Shown: positions 1-10,647 of the stretch, piece by piece
How positions within the stretch are numbered: position 1 is the first letter of the stretch
How the letters are laid out: each line of letters opens with the position of its first letter
Assembly: GCF_029873635.1 (NCBI RefSeq)
Contig: NC_080417.1
Span: 29,535,682 to 29,599,681 of the forward strand
DNA from: Malania oleifera
Taxonomy: Eukaryota > Streptophyta > Magnoliopsida > Santalales > Ximeniaceae
Direction of reading: 5' to 3'
DNA: 64,000 nucleotides
Notes under the pieces: generated by a model
Database searches by the model: none
What the model was told of the DNA's origin: nothing
The model's input: the letters and a program-made list of their open reading frames with translations, nothing else
Translations under genes and position numbers: made by a program

Positions 1-918
1 AAATCATATCGTTTTTCAAATTCAAGTATACAGTTTTATACAAATATGGATAATAGTCATCTTAATAATACAGTTTAAACAAAACAAACGGTTTTCCAAA
101 CAAAACAGAGATGATACCCTAAATTCCCAAATTTTCCCAGACTATAACCCAAAAATTCTGTAATTTACCCGATAGATTTCTCTAAACAAGCAGTCAAAAC
201 ATACATACGATCGTAGCCTACAAGCTTACCGATCCTGATTTCGAAAATAAACTGATATAAATAGAATCTCCTTACCTTAACCCGAATTCCAACTATGAAC
301 TCTACGATCCCCAAAACAACGAACTAAAACTCTAAAACCTACAAATCACAGTACAATACATGCTTACAATTCATACTACTACACATATTTCAAATCAAAA
401 GTGGAAATCGAGCCTTAACTCGATTTTGGACCAAAACCCGAAATCACTCGAAACGAGATCTTGATCCACTATTCACGAAGAGATTCTCACCCTTATCTAC
501 GCGGTAAAGTCAGATTTATGATTCAAGCGACGAACGGCAAAGAAAACTAGAGAAAGAGAGTTCTTCAAGTTCTAGAGAGAGGGGGAGAGGATATTCTTGA
601 GATTACTTAGTTTGGAAGCAATGGAAACTGATATTTATAGCCCTTGACTCGGCCGCCCTCATCGATGAAATGGCGTCCTCGTCGACGAGTCGCTGAAGAC
701 ACCTTGTCGACGAGATGGTGACCTCATCAACGAGCTTGAGATTCCCGGTTTCCCGAAATCTCTCGGCTTCTCCTCGTTGACAAGCCTCTGAATTTTGTCG
801 ACGAGAACAAAAGGGATTTCGTCGACAAACTATGGCCTCATTGACAAACCCTGCTCAATTTACCAATTTACCCTTCTTTTGCATAATTAATCCATATATC
901 ACAGTGTGGGTTCTTACA
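1..918 (-). mobile_element. Ty3/gypsy LTR, running off the left edge
   Basis: Read on the minus strand, an LTR begins at 918 with TGTAAGAACCC and continues off the window. It matches the solo LTR at 6406-7805: both carry a TATA box in the context GGGCTATAAATATC (here around 625-638), the same flanking stretch rich in GAGA, and a cluster of GTCGAC-centred palindromes (660-850). The far end, any target duplication and any internal region lie outside the window, so solo LTR versus complete element cannot be decided. Its right end abuts the middle of another LTR (919-2017), so it inserted into that one. It is a fossil with no coding sequence in view. Confidence 0.75.
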
Positions 919-2017
919 TTTTTAGGTGGTCTCGATAAATTCTCATCGACAAGTACTCTATGTACGTCGACAAGGTGATGTGTTTTTCTCGTTGATGAAA
1001 CCCCTATGTTCGTCAACATGCCCTTTACTTTTCTTTCTAAATCCATCCAAACCAAGTTTATGTTGAAGTAAAAGGTTTTCATCTTTGTTTCAGAAATGAT
1101 CTTTATTATATTTAAGATGTCTTGGGTCTAATAAAATATGTTTGAGGGTTATAGACATCTTGTGCAGTTTACTTGACTTGTTATGTATGTGTGAGACTAG
1201 TGCACGTGTCGTAGTCTATCATGAACTAAATACATATGTAATTTGCCCATCTCTTGCTCGCTACTTTTGAACCGCACCATACACAAAAGATTACAATATC
1301 AATCTCCCTTAATCACACACACAACCCAAAGCCTGTGCTTGCTATGCAGGATCCATAAATACTTTGGTTGAGTGGCTAAGTTCTAGGTATGTCATATGTT
1401 GGACTGTGTTGATGGTCATCTGCTCTTTGCTGGTTTGAGACTTGTTTATCTCTTATGCTTGGTTGGGAACTGTCCTGTGCATCTGGACTGGACTAAAGGA
1501 AAACTGTTAATAACCTTAAAGAACTGCTAATGGGTTGTTATCATTAAAACAAGGCTGGAATGAAAGCCCTTACCTACTAGATCTAATAGTATATGTTTAT
1601 AATATGATATAACTCACGTTGTCACACATTGATATTATTCTATTTCTCTTACTGAGAGGTGTCTCATACGAGCATTACAAATATTTCAGGAATCCCGACA
1701 GACGAGTGGAGCAAGCTCCGTGATAGAGGAGTTCGTAGGTACTACCCAGTTGTAGGGTAAGTAGTCGGGTTAGACTCATGATGGATTTTTGGGGTGTATA
1801 TATGTATATGTAGAATCAGTGAAACTCTGGTATTGTATATATGCAAAGTGTATTTTTGTTTTGCTGCTTAGGTGATATGTATGTATAAACAGGTAAATTC
1901 TCGGCACCTATGGGTTTGGGTTGACTTTGACTTTGACTATATATTATGGTATCAAAGTAATATCAGAGTAAAAAATATTTATGAAAAAAAAAATGGTTCA
2001 AAAATTAGGGTGTTACA
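919..2017 (+). mobile_element. Ty3/gypsy LTR, 3' part only
   Basis: This is the 3' portion of a plus-strand LTR ending at 2017 in GGGTGTTACA. It holds the block shared by the gypsy LTRs of this window (ACTGAGAGGTGTCTCA at about 1651-1666, then TTTCAGGA), a GTCGAC-type palindrome cluster at 945-1015, and a primer-binding-site-like ATGGTATCAAAG about 70 bases before the end. The 5' part must lie left of the inserted LTR at 1-918, outside the window. No gene is present. Confidence 0.7.
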
Positions 2018-2029
2018 AAAATGCTCCTT

Positions 2030-3120
2030 CAAATCTATCTAGATATCTTGAGCAAGATCACAAAAGAGAACACTAGCATAAATTTCTTTTGAAAAAGAGT
2101 TGAGAAGCCATGCTTTTACCATGTTATTGCAACGATTCCATTGTCGATACTCGGCAGAAGAGGTCTTGGAGGGCTGGGATATGGTACCATCAATGAAGCC
2201 GACCTTGTTCTTGGTGTTAAGGGCAATGACCATGGATTGGCTCCATGTGTTCTAGTTGGTTTTAGTCAAGACATTGGAAACCAAGTTGATGCCAGAATTG
2301 TCGAAATTACTAAGATAAAAAACATGACTTGGATCATCAAAATTGTCGGTGCCTACAGTATTAGTAGCCATGGAGACAAACAGAAGAGGTTTTTTTTTTT
2401 TAAAGATGAATATGGGTATATGGCTATCTGGGCTTCAATGCTACGTGGAAATTGGTGCACCCATGAGTGACCTTAGTATTTGTACAATTAAAAATTAAGA
2501 ATATAGGGGCAGCATATAAGGAGATTTTAGAAAGGTAAGGTGTAGGTCTGAGATTGATCAACAAGGATATTGTCGGTGGTGGCAAGAATGGATGACGACG
2601 GAGAGCCGAGGGTGGTAGTAGCCGTCGGGAGTCAGAAAAATTGCAGAGAAGATTTGCACGTAGTTCGGCGATGATGATCTGATTTGCGTAGCGTGGAAGG
2701 AGGTAGAGAGTCGTTGGTTGGAGCCTGAAGAATTCGGTGCCAGAGAGATCGAAAATGAAGCGTGGAACGGAAGCAAAGACGGCGATCGGAGATGGAACAA
2801 AAGCAATGACGGCGAGCACAAAGGAACCTGACTCTGATACCATGAAGAAATTCAGAGTCCATATTTTGGAGAGGAAGAATAGAATTTAGGATAAGATTTT
2901 CTATATTTTTCGGTGTGTATTTACGTTGTACAGTGCTCCTATTTATACAATTTCTTCGGGAGACAATTAAAGTAAATCATGTTGATTACGCCAATTAAGT
3001 ATTCATGTCTAGTGGTTTGACCAATCACAAGAGAGAATTTCGGTCTTTATTGCCACACGGTGAATCTTGGTTGCCTTGTGTGTATGATCTTCATATAGAA
3101 ATCTTGTTATTTCCTTAACA
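2030..3120 (-). mobile_element. Ty1/copia element, 5' end fragment (LTR, PBS, leader, partial gag)
   Basis: On the minus strand the parts run from right to left: LTR 3120-2843 (TGTTAAGG...CTTCA, 278 bp), a primer-binding site TGGTATCAGAGT for initiator tRNA-Met (2842-2831), an untranslated leader, and the first part of gag (about 2375-2030). The gag piece carries the copia N-terminal signature with WSQSM upstream and KNKVGFIDGT. The rest of the element is missing; the gypsy LTR ending at 2017 abuts the break. It is a broken fragment, and no second LTR is available for dating. Confidence 0.85.
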
Positions 3121-4599
3121 ATTTTTAATGATTTATATTTGTTATACTTGTTCATTTATGTTAGGGGCAGAAATAAGGATGCATATATGAGTGCACATGT
3201 ATACCACAAAAAAAAAAAAAGAGATGTTGCAAAGACTATGGGGAATTAGCAACCAATTTATGATCCATGACAAAGGTCAATCCCAATCCCTACTAAAGCA
3301 ACAACAAGGCAATTACTTTAACAAGCTTCATGCCTATGATCCCACACTAATGGTTAATCCGAGCATGATCATGCATGTAGATCCGAAGGCTTTGCTAAGT
3401 GGTTAGTGTGCAATCTATATAAAATAGAGAATGGGAGAAAAGGCAACTCAATTCCGCTAGCATACCTTGAGCACCCTACTAACTTGAGCATCGAAGAATT
3501 TTTCTATAGCTCTACTCCTATCATTCCATGCATTATTTTGTGCAGGTATCTCCCATTTGAAGAGGCCATCAATTGTTTAAATAAGTCCTTGATTATTGAC
3601 CATTAGTCCATCTAGCCAAATTTTCAATCAATAGTTTGGTCTTATCTATGAAAAATTGCAATAAAAAATTAATATCAAAGTCACATATTCATCTGGGAAA
3701 GAAATTAAATACTAGCCTTAAATGGGGTTGAGAGCATGTTTGTGTGTTCTCCCGCCTCGTTAACCTTTCCCAACAAGAAGAACCAACTTTTGACTCTATT
3801 GATACCATATTTTGTCGAGGTGTCAAATCATTAAAAATACAAGTCTCGTTTGATTCCACCTTTTATTTTTTTTCCATTTTATTTCTTTATCCAAAAAAAA
3901 AGCAAAAAGAAAAAGAATGCAAAAGTATATATAAGAAAAAGGCATCTAATGTTTGATCACTTTATTTTTTATTTTTTAGGATTCTAACAATTGTTCCATT
4001 TAAATTCATGATGTAAAGTTCGACCCTTGTTGGGGGCACCTAATCTTGTCCAACCTAACATTGAGCTATTTAATTTTATTTTCCTTAAATCAAAATTTGG
4101 TATATCTTTTTTGAGTTTTAAATTTACAAATTCACTCTAATGTGTGCTCTCTTTCTCATTCTCGTGATTTTCTGAATACGGGTGGGCGAAAAGGAACAAC
4201 TTGATTAAGACTAATTTTTGGCTTAAAAGTGTCACATCTATTCATCTATTTAAGGCCAATTTTAATTGAGTGGCCACAAACTTTTAAATGAAGAAAGTCA
4301 TGGATTTATGTTCAGGTTTGAGTTATTTGACTATTTGAAAGTCTAATTTGGGCCCAAAACAGGGATTAATTAAATTGTTTAATTTTTCAAAAAATCTAAA
4401 TTTATCTTTGAGCTCTATATCATTTTTAAAAAATTGAAATTCAAAATTTGAGTTTAAATTTAGTGAATTTATGGATGTATTTCAATTTTCACATTGTTAG
4501 AACCAGAGGAGTCCAAAGGTATGCTTGATGCACATAGGTGAGCACCAACTTGACCCAAAAGCTTAAGCCTATTGGGTCTTGAATTACACTATGTATATA
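3121..4599. other. No gene recognised; possible LTR debris
   Basis: Open frames here are short and match no family I recognise. One stretch near 3470-3550, containing CTAACTTGAGCATCGAAG and then TTTTGTGCAGG, resembles a motif common in plant gypsy LTRs, so old LTR debris is possible. At 4495-4599 a stretch including CCCAAAAGCTTAAGCC resembles sequence seen in plant TRIM elements. The remainder is AT-rich with poly(A) and poly(T) runs. Confidence 0.4.
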
Positions 4600-6405
4600 A
4601 GCTACGCCTAAGTGTGCCATTAGATCTTTGTGTAGCTTCTAGGTTAAGATTTACTATAACCTCACTCTGATACCAATTGAAAACTAGGATGTAGTCCTAG
4701 GAGGGGGGTGAATTGGGTTTTAAAATTTTCTTTAAGAATTTTTTTATAAATTCTTTCTGAACCTTTTTATATTCAACAATCACAAATGTAATGTTTAGGT
4801 TTTAATCACTTAGTCCAGCTAAAAATCGAATTCAAATTTTAAGCCTCTATGAATGAGTATGTCAACTTGACCTTGCAGTAATTTCAATCAACTCCCACCC
4901 ATTGAATTCACGATGTATTACTTTGAGCTTTTGAATATTTCAATCCACTCAACAAGATAATCAAAACAAGATTCCCACTATAATGAATTTAGCAAAGTTT
5001 CTGAGATTCAACGATTGAATAACTCAAAGTAGAGTTTGATAAAAGTCCTGTGTTAATAGATTTAATGAAACAGAATTGAAATTTCCAACACTCTTCCAAA
5101 ACTCATAATTTAAATAAACTTTCAATTAATGAGTTTTGAGTGTTAATCAATCAACGTACTCCCTTGTATATGGTTTCTACAATAAGTATTGATCAACCAA
5201 CATACTCTCGTTTGGTTTCCACAATCCCAAAGTTAAATTAATTCTGGTTTATTTAATATCCAATCCACACAGTTTATAGATTTGAAATAAACAACCACAC
5301 AGTTATATATGTACCGATAATTAAAGAGAGTTTAGGGAAAGAGAGTGAGATCGAGTTTTTACGAGGTTCGGTTATACCCACCTACGTCCTCGCCTTAGGC
5401 AAAACTACCTAAGAATTTCACTATAACACTCCTTTACGGGTAGGAGCAACCTTACAATCCCTCCTTCAATAAGTTAGAGTACACCTCTCCAAACGATATC
5501 CTACGCTTGGTACAACGATTTAACAGCTCTGAACTATGAAGAAAATAAAAAAAGAAGAACAATTTTTTGTGTACAAGAATTACTCTCAAATAGAGCAGAT
5601 TAGTACAAAATATAGCACAACCAATCAATACTTCAATGTAAATATCAATGAAGAATATAATTGAAGCTCAAAGAGTATATCACTGAGATTCTTTCTTTTG
5701 ACTAATTCAAAACTCAGAAGTTTTGCTCAAAAATCGATGAACAATAACTCAGTAATTCTCAGAAAATCTCAGCAAGTAGATGTGTGCAAGAAGGCTTTGA
5801 GAGAGTATGAGCAATATAGGCTTGAAATCAAATTTTCAATTCTTGGTATTCAATTTGATTTGTGAAATCATGTATTTTTAGAGCTAAAAAGTCATAAATT
5901 CATGTTGCCCAAGTTACTTGGAGTGTTTCCCAAGTTTTTACAAAGTTTGGGGCACAAGCAACTCAATTTAGAAACTTTAAAACGTTGTTTTAAAACTAGC
6001 CGTTACGAAGGCTGGTCGCCTGAACCCATTGAGGTTAGTCGCCTGATCTTTGAAAATCAGCGTATTTTCAAGGTTAGAATAGGGTCAGTCGCCTGATCCT
6101 ATACTGTCTTCCAAATTTAATTCAGCAAAAATTGTCAATCGCCTGATCAGACAAGGGTCAGTCGTCTAAACAGTTAAAAACACTGTTTTTAAAGTTTGTT
6201 CCCAAAAACTCTTGCCAACTTGTTTTGAGACTTTTCAAAGACATTTTCCACAATTTTCAAAATAAGGTCTCTAAGTCCATAATTAACCCTAATGAGCTTC
6301 AAAGCATTCATTTTGATATTTAAATAAAGTACTTACACAAGACTTCCTTAAGACATTAAAACTTAAAACTTGAAGTCTTCATGTATATCTTTGCTTTGAG
6401 TCCGT

Positions 6406-7805
6406 TGTCATGCCCCGAACCCGCAGATGGGTCCTAGGTGTGAATATAGTAACCTAACCTATCTCTGTATCAATTCAAACATACATGATATAAAGCAATA
6501 AGAGAGTCCAACCCTGTGGGGTACACGGATGCCTTATACACATACATATATACATCCATACTCATAAGTTACGCAACGAAAAATGCTTCATCTATCTATA
6601 GAACATACCATACTAGAGTTTGTACAAAGTTAGGATACACGAGCCCATACAATACTAAGGTATAAAATCCCATAAATACCGTACATACTCTGGGTGTCTA
6701 CAAAAACCATCACGACAACCCAGTTACAAAATCTAGTACCTAATTAGGTAATAACAGCAGCTAATGACACCCCCCGCTTCCGATTGCTAGGATGTTAAAT
6801 ACGGCTACCTGAAAACATTGTACGTACATTCGGGGTGAGACACCTCTCAGTAAGGAAGAAAGCAGGTTATATCAGTGTGTGGCATACCAGTGTTATTTTA
6901 TGCAAAACATAACACTATACAATACGATACAGTTCGAAAACATTTCCATGCAGTTCCAGTATTTTCACAAATGCATTCCAGTACATACGATACCAAGACA
7001 TACGGTCAGTGTCGCCACACTAATATGCAACTACGCTATGAAACCCGAAGCTTCAAGTTATTACATTGCCAATACGATGTAACTCACTACAGCACGCAAC
7101 TACTCTATGAATCCAAAGTTCCACAGCGATTACATTGTCAACACGCAACTACTCCATGAAACCCGAACTTCACAGTGATCACATTATCAATACTGTGTAG
7201 CTCACACCCGTCGGTGACCAGCCGGGATACGTAGTGATATTTCACAACCTCGGATATAGAGCCGGACACTCTTGCCCACAATTTTCACACTGGTACATGG
7301 CGTAACGCACGGTAATTAGCCGCCATATAGCTATTTTGGCGTATGATAATTAGCCGCCACTAGCCAATTTCACAAAATTTGGAATCATTTTGGAGCTCAT
7401 ACTCCTATACATATCAGCGTAAGGTTATAAGCCACCACATTTTACAACATACCTGGAACAATTAGGCGATGAATAACGAAGAAAACTAGAGAGAGAGAGA
7501 GTTCTTCAAGTTCTAGAGAGAGAGGTTTGAGGATATTTGAGATAACTTAGCTTAGAAGCAATGGAAACTGATATTTATAGCCCTTGACTCGGCCGCCCTC
7601 GTCGACGAGTTTGCCACTACCTTCATCGACGAAGCGATGGCTTCATCGACAATCCTGAGATCCTCGGTTTCCCAAAATCTCTCGGCTTCTCCTCTGAATT
7701 TCGTCAACGAGAACAGAAGGGACTTCGTCGACGAACTCTACTTAATTCCTCATTTTACCCTTCTTTTACATAATTAATCCATATATCACGATTCGGATTC
7801 TTACA
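6406..7805 (-). mobile_element. Ty3/gypsy solo LTR with perfect target duplication
   Basis: A 1400-bp LTR reads TGTCATGCCCCG...GATTCTTACA on the plus strand and is flanked by a perfect 5-bp target duplication TCCGT (6401-6405 and 7806-7810). On the minus strand it has a TATA box (GGGCTATAAATATC, near 7577-7590), GTCGAC palindromes (7598-7740), the block shared with other gypsy LTRs (6833-6855) and a three-copy tandem repeat (7026-7195). No internal region is present, so it is a solo LTR left by LTR-LTR recombination. It is the same family as 1-918. Confidence 0.9.
7026..7195. repeat. Three-copy tandem repeat inside gypsy LTR
   Basis: Three diverged copies start with GCAACTAC(G/T)C(T/C)ATGAA and end with ATTACATTG(C/T)CAA(T/C)AC or a close variant. 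The spacing is about 50-70 bases because the first copy carries extra sequence. It lies in the LTR zone where the other gypsy LTRs of the window hold unrelated arrays. Confidence 0.65.
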
Positions 7806-8045
7806 TCCGTCTTTTCTTGAACTTCAATATCCTATAAGATTTGTCTATCTTTGATCCTTTAAGCTTCCTTTTGATCACTTGTTGTTGGAGTATGAGCTTT
7901 TAATAATCACTTGTGATCTTGGACTCTTAATACTTGAACTTTTGAACTTTGATAATAGATTTGGTTTCTTGAAAAATCATCACTTAAACCACAAAATGTT
8001 AAAGTTATCATCAAAATAAGATTTGAAAGTCATGTTAAATGAACA

Positions 8046-8869
8046 ACATGCATAATTTTAATTAAGATTGGTCCTATTCAATATTTTTCCAATTTGATTG
8101 GAAACTAGCTAAAACCTAAACCGGGATCTAGATTTTAAGTTACTCGGAACCCAAATAGGCATCCCCAGTTATGAATTGAAGAAAAATAACAGTAAATAAA
8201 ATTTTGTTGCCCCATTCAACTAATGTTTGCCAAGGCATGCTGGTTCTCTTTTCTTTTAAGGAATACATCACCGTAATTTAATGTGGAGCTCATGTGCTAT
8301 CCCATCAAAATTGCCTTATGGACTAAGCTTTTTTTTTTTTTTTTTTAATAGGTTTCATAATTAGAGGCCACCTCCTCCTCCAATCAAAATTTGTAAGATT
8401 GCCAAATAGGCTTTTCTCACCCAAAAAGGAAGAGAGGGAGTCCACGTATAATTCATTAATAGAGAAATCAAAGAGAGCAAAATTATAAATTTTACACGCA
8501 CAGTGGGGAGAGGAGAGAACCAATGAGAGATCAGGAGAGACTACGAGATGCATTCATACACACTCTCAATCATAAAACACACTTACTTGGCCAAAGAATG
8601 CACCCATTGGAAGGAGGCAAATACCAAGATATAAAGAGAGATTTCGCAACACTCATAGAATAATTGGTTTTGTCAATTTCAAAATCAAAGCAAGAAGGAT
8701 TCCATTGTACCAATCACAAAAGAATAAGGGAGGAGGAGGAAGAGGAGAATCTACTACCACACCCCCACTTGCCGCTATTTGTGCCTCCCTACATTACTAA
8801 GAAACCATCGTTGTCATGGGTTGCTCAAATTGGTATAGTGTTGGTTTTTGTTTTCCATCATCATTATCA

Positions 8870-8908
<39 letters not shown>

Positions 8909-10500
8909 TGTTTGTTTTGGGCCAAGTGTGTGTATAGGTTTTGAATGAGTTTGTGCATAAGAGCAATGTGGTCATGAGAATTACCAATTATGTGTGTGTG
9001 GGTTTGCATTTAAGTGTCCTTGAGAGTGGTATTTTTGTTTATGTGGAGTGCATGCATGTGCTTAGTGTGGAGGGTGAGATGGTTGCATGCGTGCCTAAGT
9101 AGGTGCTTGGAGTTCTCTTAAGTTTATGAGAAATTGGTGCGAGTGAATACATGGTGAATGAGTTGTGCGAGTGCATGCATTAGTATTTGTGGAGATAGTT
9201 TGTGGTGTGAAACATTCACATGGGAATGCTCATGTGAATGTTAAGCATATTAAAATTATAAAATTAGATATTATTTTTTGTTTGTGTAAAACACGACTGC
9301 TAAATTGATAAAGAAAATTTAAATCTATATTAACTGATCGATCATTGTTTGAGACAATTCACTGACTTTTCTGATTTTATTCAAATTGTTATGTTATTAA
9401 GTATGCTATTTAACCAAACTCGAAAAGCAAGTAGCAATTCAACTAACCATCCAATATAACTCGATTTTTTAAATCTATGTTTTAGTAGTTAAAGATATGC
9501 TTAGTCATTTACTTTTCATGAAAAGTATATAGCTAATATTTTGTAACATTATAATTATTCAAAGTTTTTTTATATAATATTAGTATTATTTACTTAGTTT
9601 TCATAATTTTTAATTTTTAAATAATAATTTAACTATGTTGTCGTACTTATGTCAACTGATTGACTTGATTTAGTCGTTGGATGTTTAATTCATTTATAAG
9701 TTTAATCTTAAAATATATTGTAATCAATTAACTATTTTTTTAACTTAATTTATTAAATTAATATTATTTTTTTAATTTATCTTTTAAAATTGAGCGGCAG
9801 GGTAAAATTTTATTTTATTAAAAATAAATTTTAATTATTTTTACTAAACTTAATAGTTAACTGAATGCCAACTGACGAAAAACTCATTTTATCTATAAAA
9901 TTAAACCTCAGGAAAATTTGTGGTAGTGTTAAAAAATTCTGGGATGATTGAAGTGTCATATTCTACAAAGTGGGAGGATGTCGTTAAATTTTGCCCTCTT
10001 TTGTATTAATAATATAGTTATTTCTTCGTATATTTTAGAGATGTAAGCAATTCGTATATGTTTTCTTATACGTTTTTTATGTTTCTTATTACTTCATTCA
10101 ACATGTAATAAACCATACTCTCAACGTGAAATTTAAAAATAATTATTTGTTATCTATTATTTTCTATGAACCCATAAAAAAGTATTACATTATTATTTTT
10201 TATTATATTATTAACATAGTTTTTTTTGGGTAACCAATTGTAATTAACCTAATAAGTTTTATGAATCAAATATAAAATAAGAATATAATAATTAATTTTT
10301 AAAAAATGTCTGATTTTCACATTTTTATCAAGCACTAAGATAAACTAAATTGAGATATATTAAAAAAAAATACCTCACATTTTTGAAAAATGAAATCCTA
10401 TAATATATAATAGCATGATAATATTTTTAACACCGGAAACTAAATGTTAATAGGCTATATTTTGCTTCTATATTTATTTCTTTTCGGCGACTGCAGGATA
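8046..10500. other. Gene-poor AT-rich intergenic region
   Basis: I see no gene here. There are a CT microsatellite (8873-8905), purine-rich runs, and a long AT-rich stretch (9240-10480) without long open frames. The last few hundred bases before 10513 should include the upstream promoter of the U2AF65 gene. Confidence 0.6.
8873..8905. repeat. (CT)n microsatellite
   Basis: An uninterrupted CT run of about 16 units. The apparent Ser-Leu open frame across it is a by-product of the repeat. Confidence 0.95.
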
Positions 10501-10512
10501 GCGCTTGTTGTC

Positions 10513-10542
10513 TATAAATAAGGGAAATCGGGCGAAACCCTA
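10513..10542 (+). promoter_or_regulatory. U2AF65 core promoter: TATA box and telo-box
   Basis: TATAAATA at 10513-10520 lies 128 bases before the start codon, which puts transcription start near 10545. AAACCCTA at 10535-10542 is a telo-box, an element common close to the start of plant genes for translation and RNA processing. A GA-rich leader follows (10624-10647). The motifs are seen directly; their use is inferred. Confidence 0.7.
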
Positions 10543-10647
10543 GAAACGTCGGCTCTCGACGCATTTCCTTGGGACCAAGAAACGCTCGATAAAAGCCTAG
10601 CAGGAGACTTCAGCGTTGAGATTAAGAGAGAGAGAGAGAGTTGAGAG

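Larger units (their letters stand above)
4600..8045 (-). mobile_element. SIRE/Maximus-like Ty1/copia 5' end with nested solo LTR
   Basis: On the minus strand, a long LTR (8045 to 4678; about 1.96 kb once the nested insertion is left out) is followed by a primer-binding site TTGGTATCAGAG (4677-4666), a short leader, and a gag start reading MAHLGVA (4620-4600). Leader length and gag start closely match the other SIRE-like element (28661-28718 and MANIGVA there). The LTR has the typical GAGGTTCGG...CCTACGTCCTCGCC region (5363-5395) and a cluster of CAGGCGACTG motifs (6013-6170). Everything downstream of the first gag codons is lost. A gypsy solo LTR interrupts it at 6406-7805. It is a broken fossil. 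Confidence 0.75.

Noticed and set aside
2424-2843. 139-codon minus-strand frame starting at the primer-binding site
   Set aside because: It begins on the PBS and runs through the copia leader; it has no family features and gag starts downstream.
3191-3956. Three short plus-strand frames (60-71 codons)
   Set aside because: No domain, splice pattern or codon signal links them to a gene; the surroundings look like LTR debris.
6875-7159. Two overlapping plus-strand frames
   Set aside because: They sit in the tandem-repeat zone of a solo LTR with firm borders.
8664-8948. 94-codon plus-strand frame ending in Ser-Leu repeats
   Set aside because: It depends on the CT microsatellite and shows no domain, promoter or homologue I can recognise.
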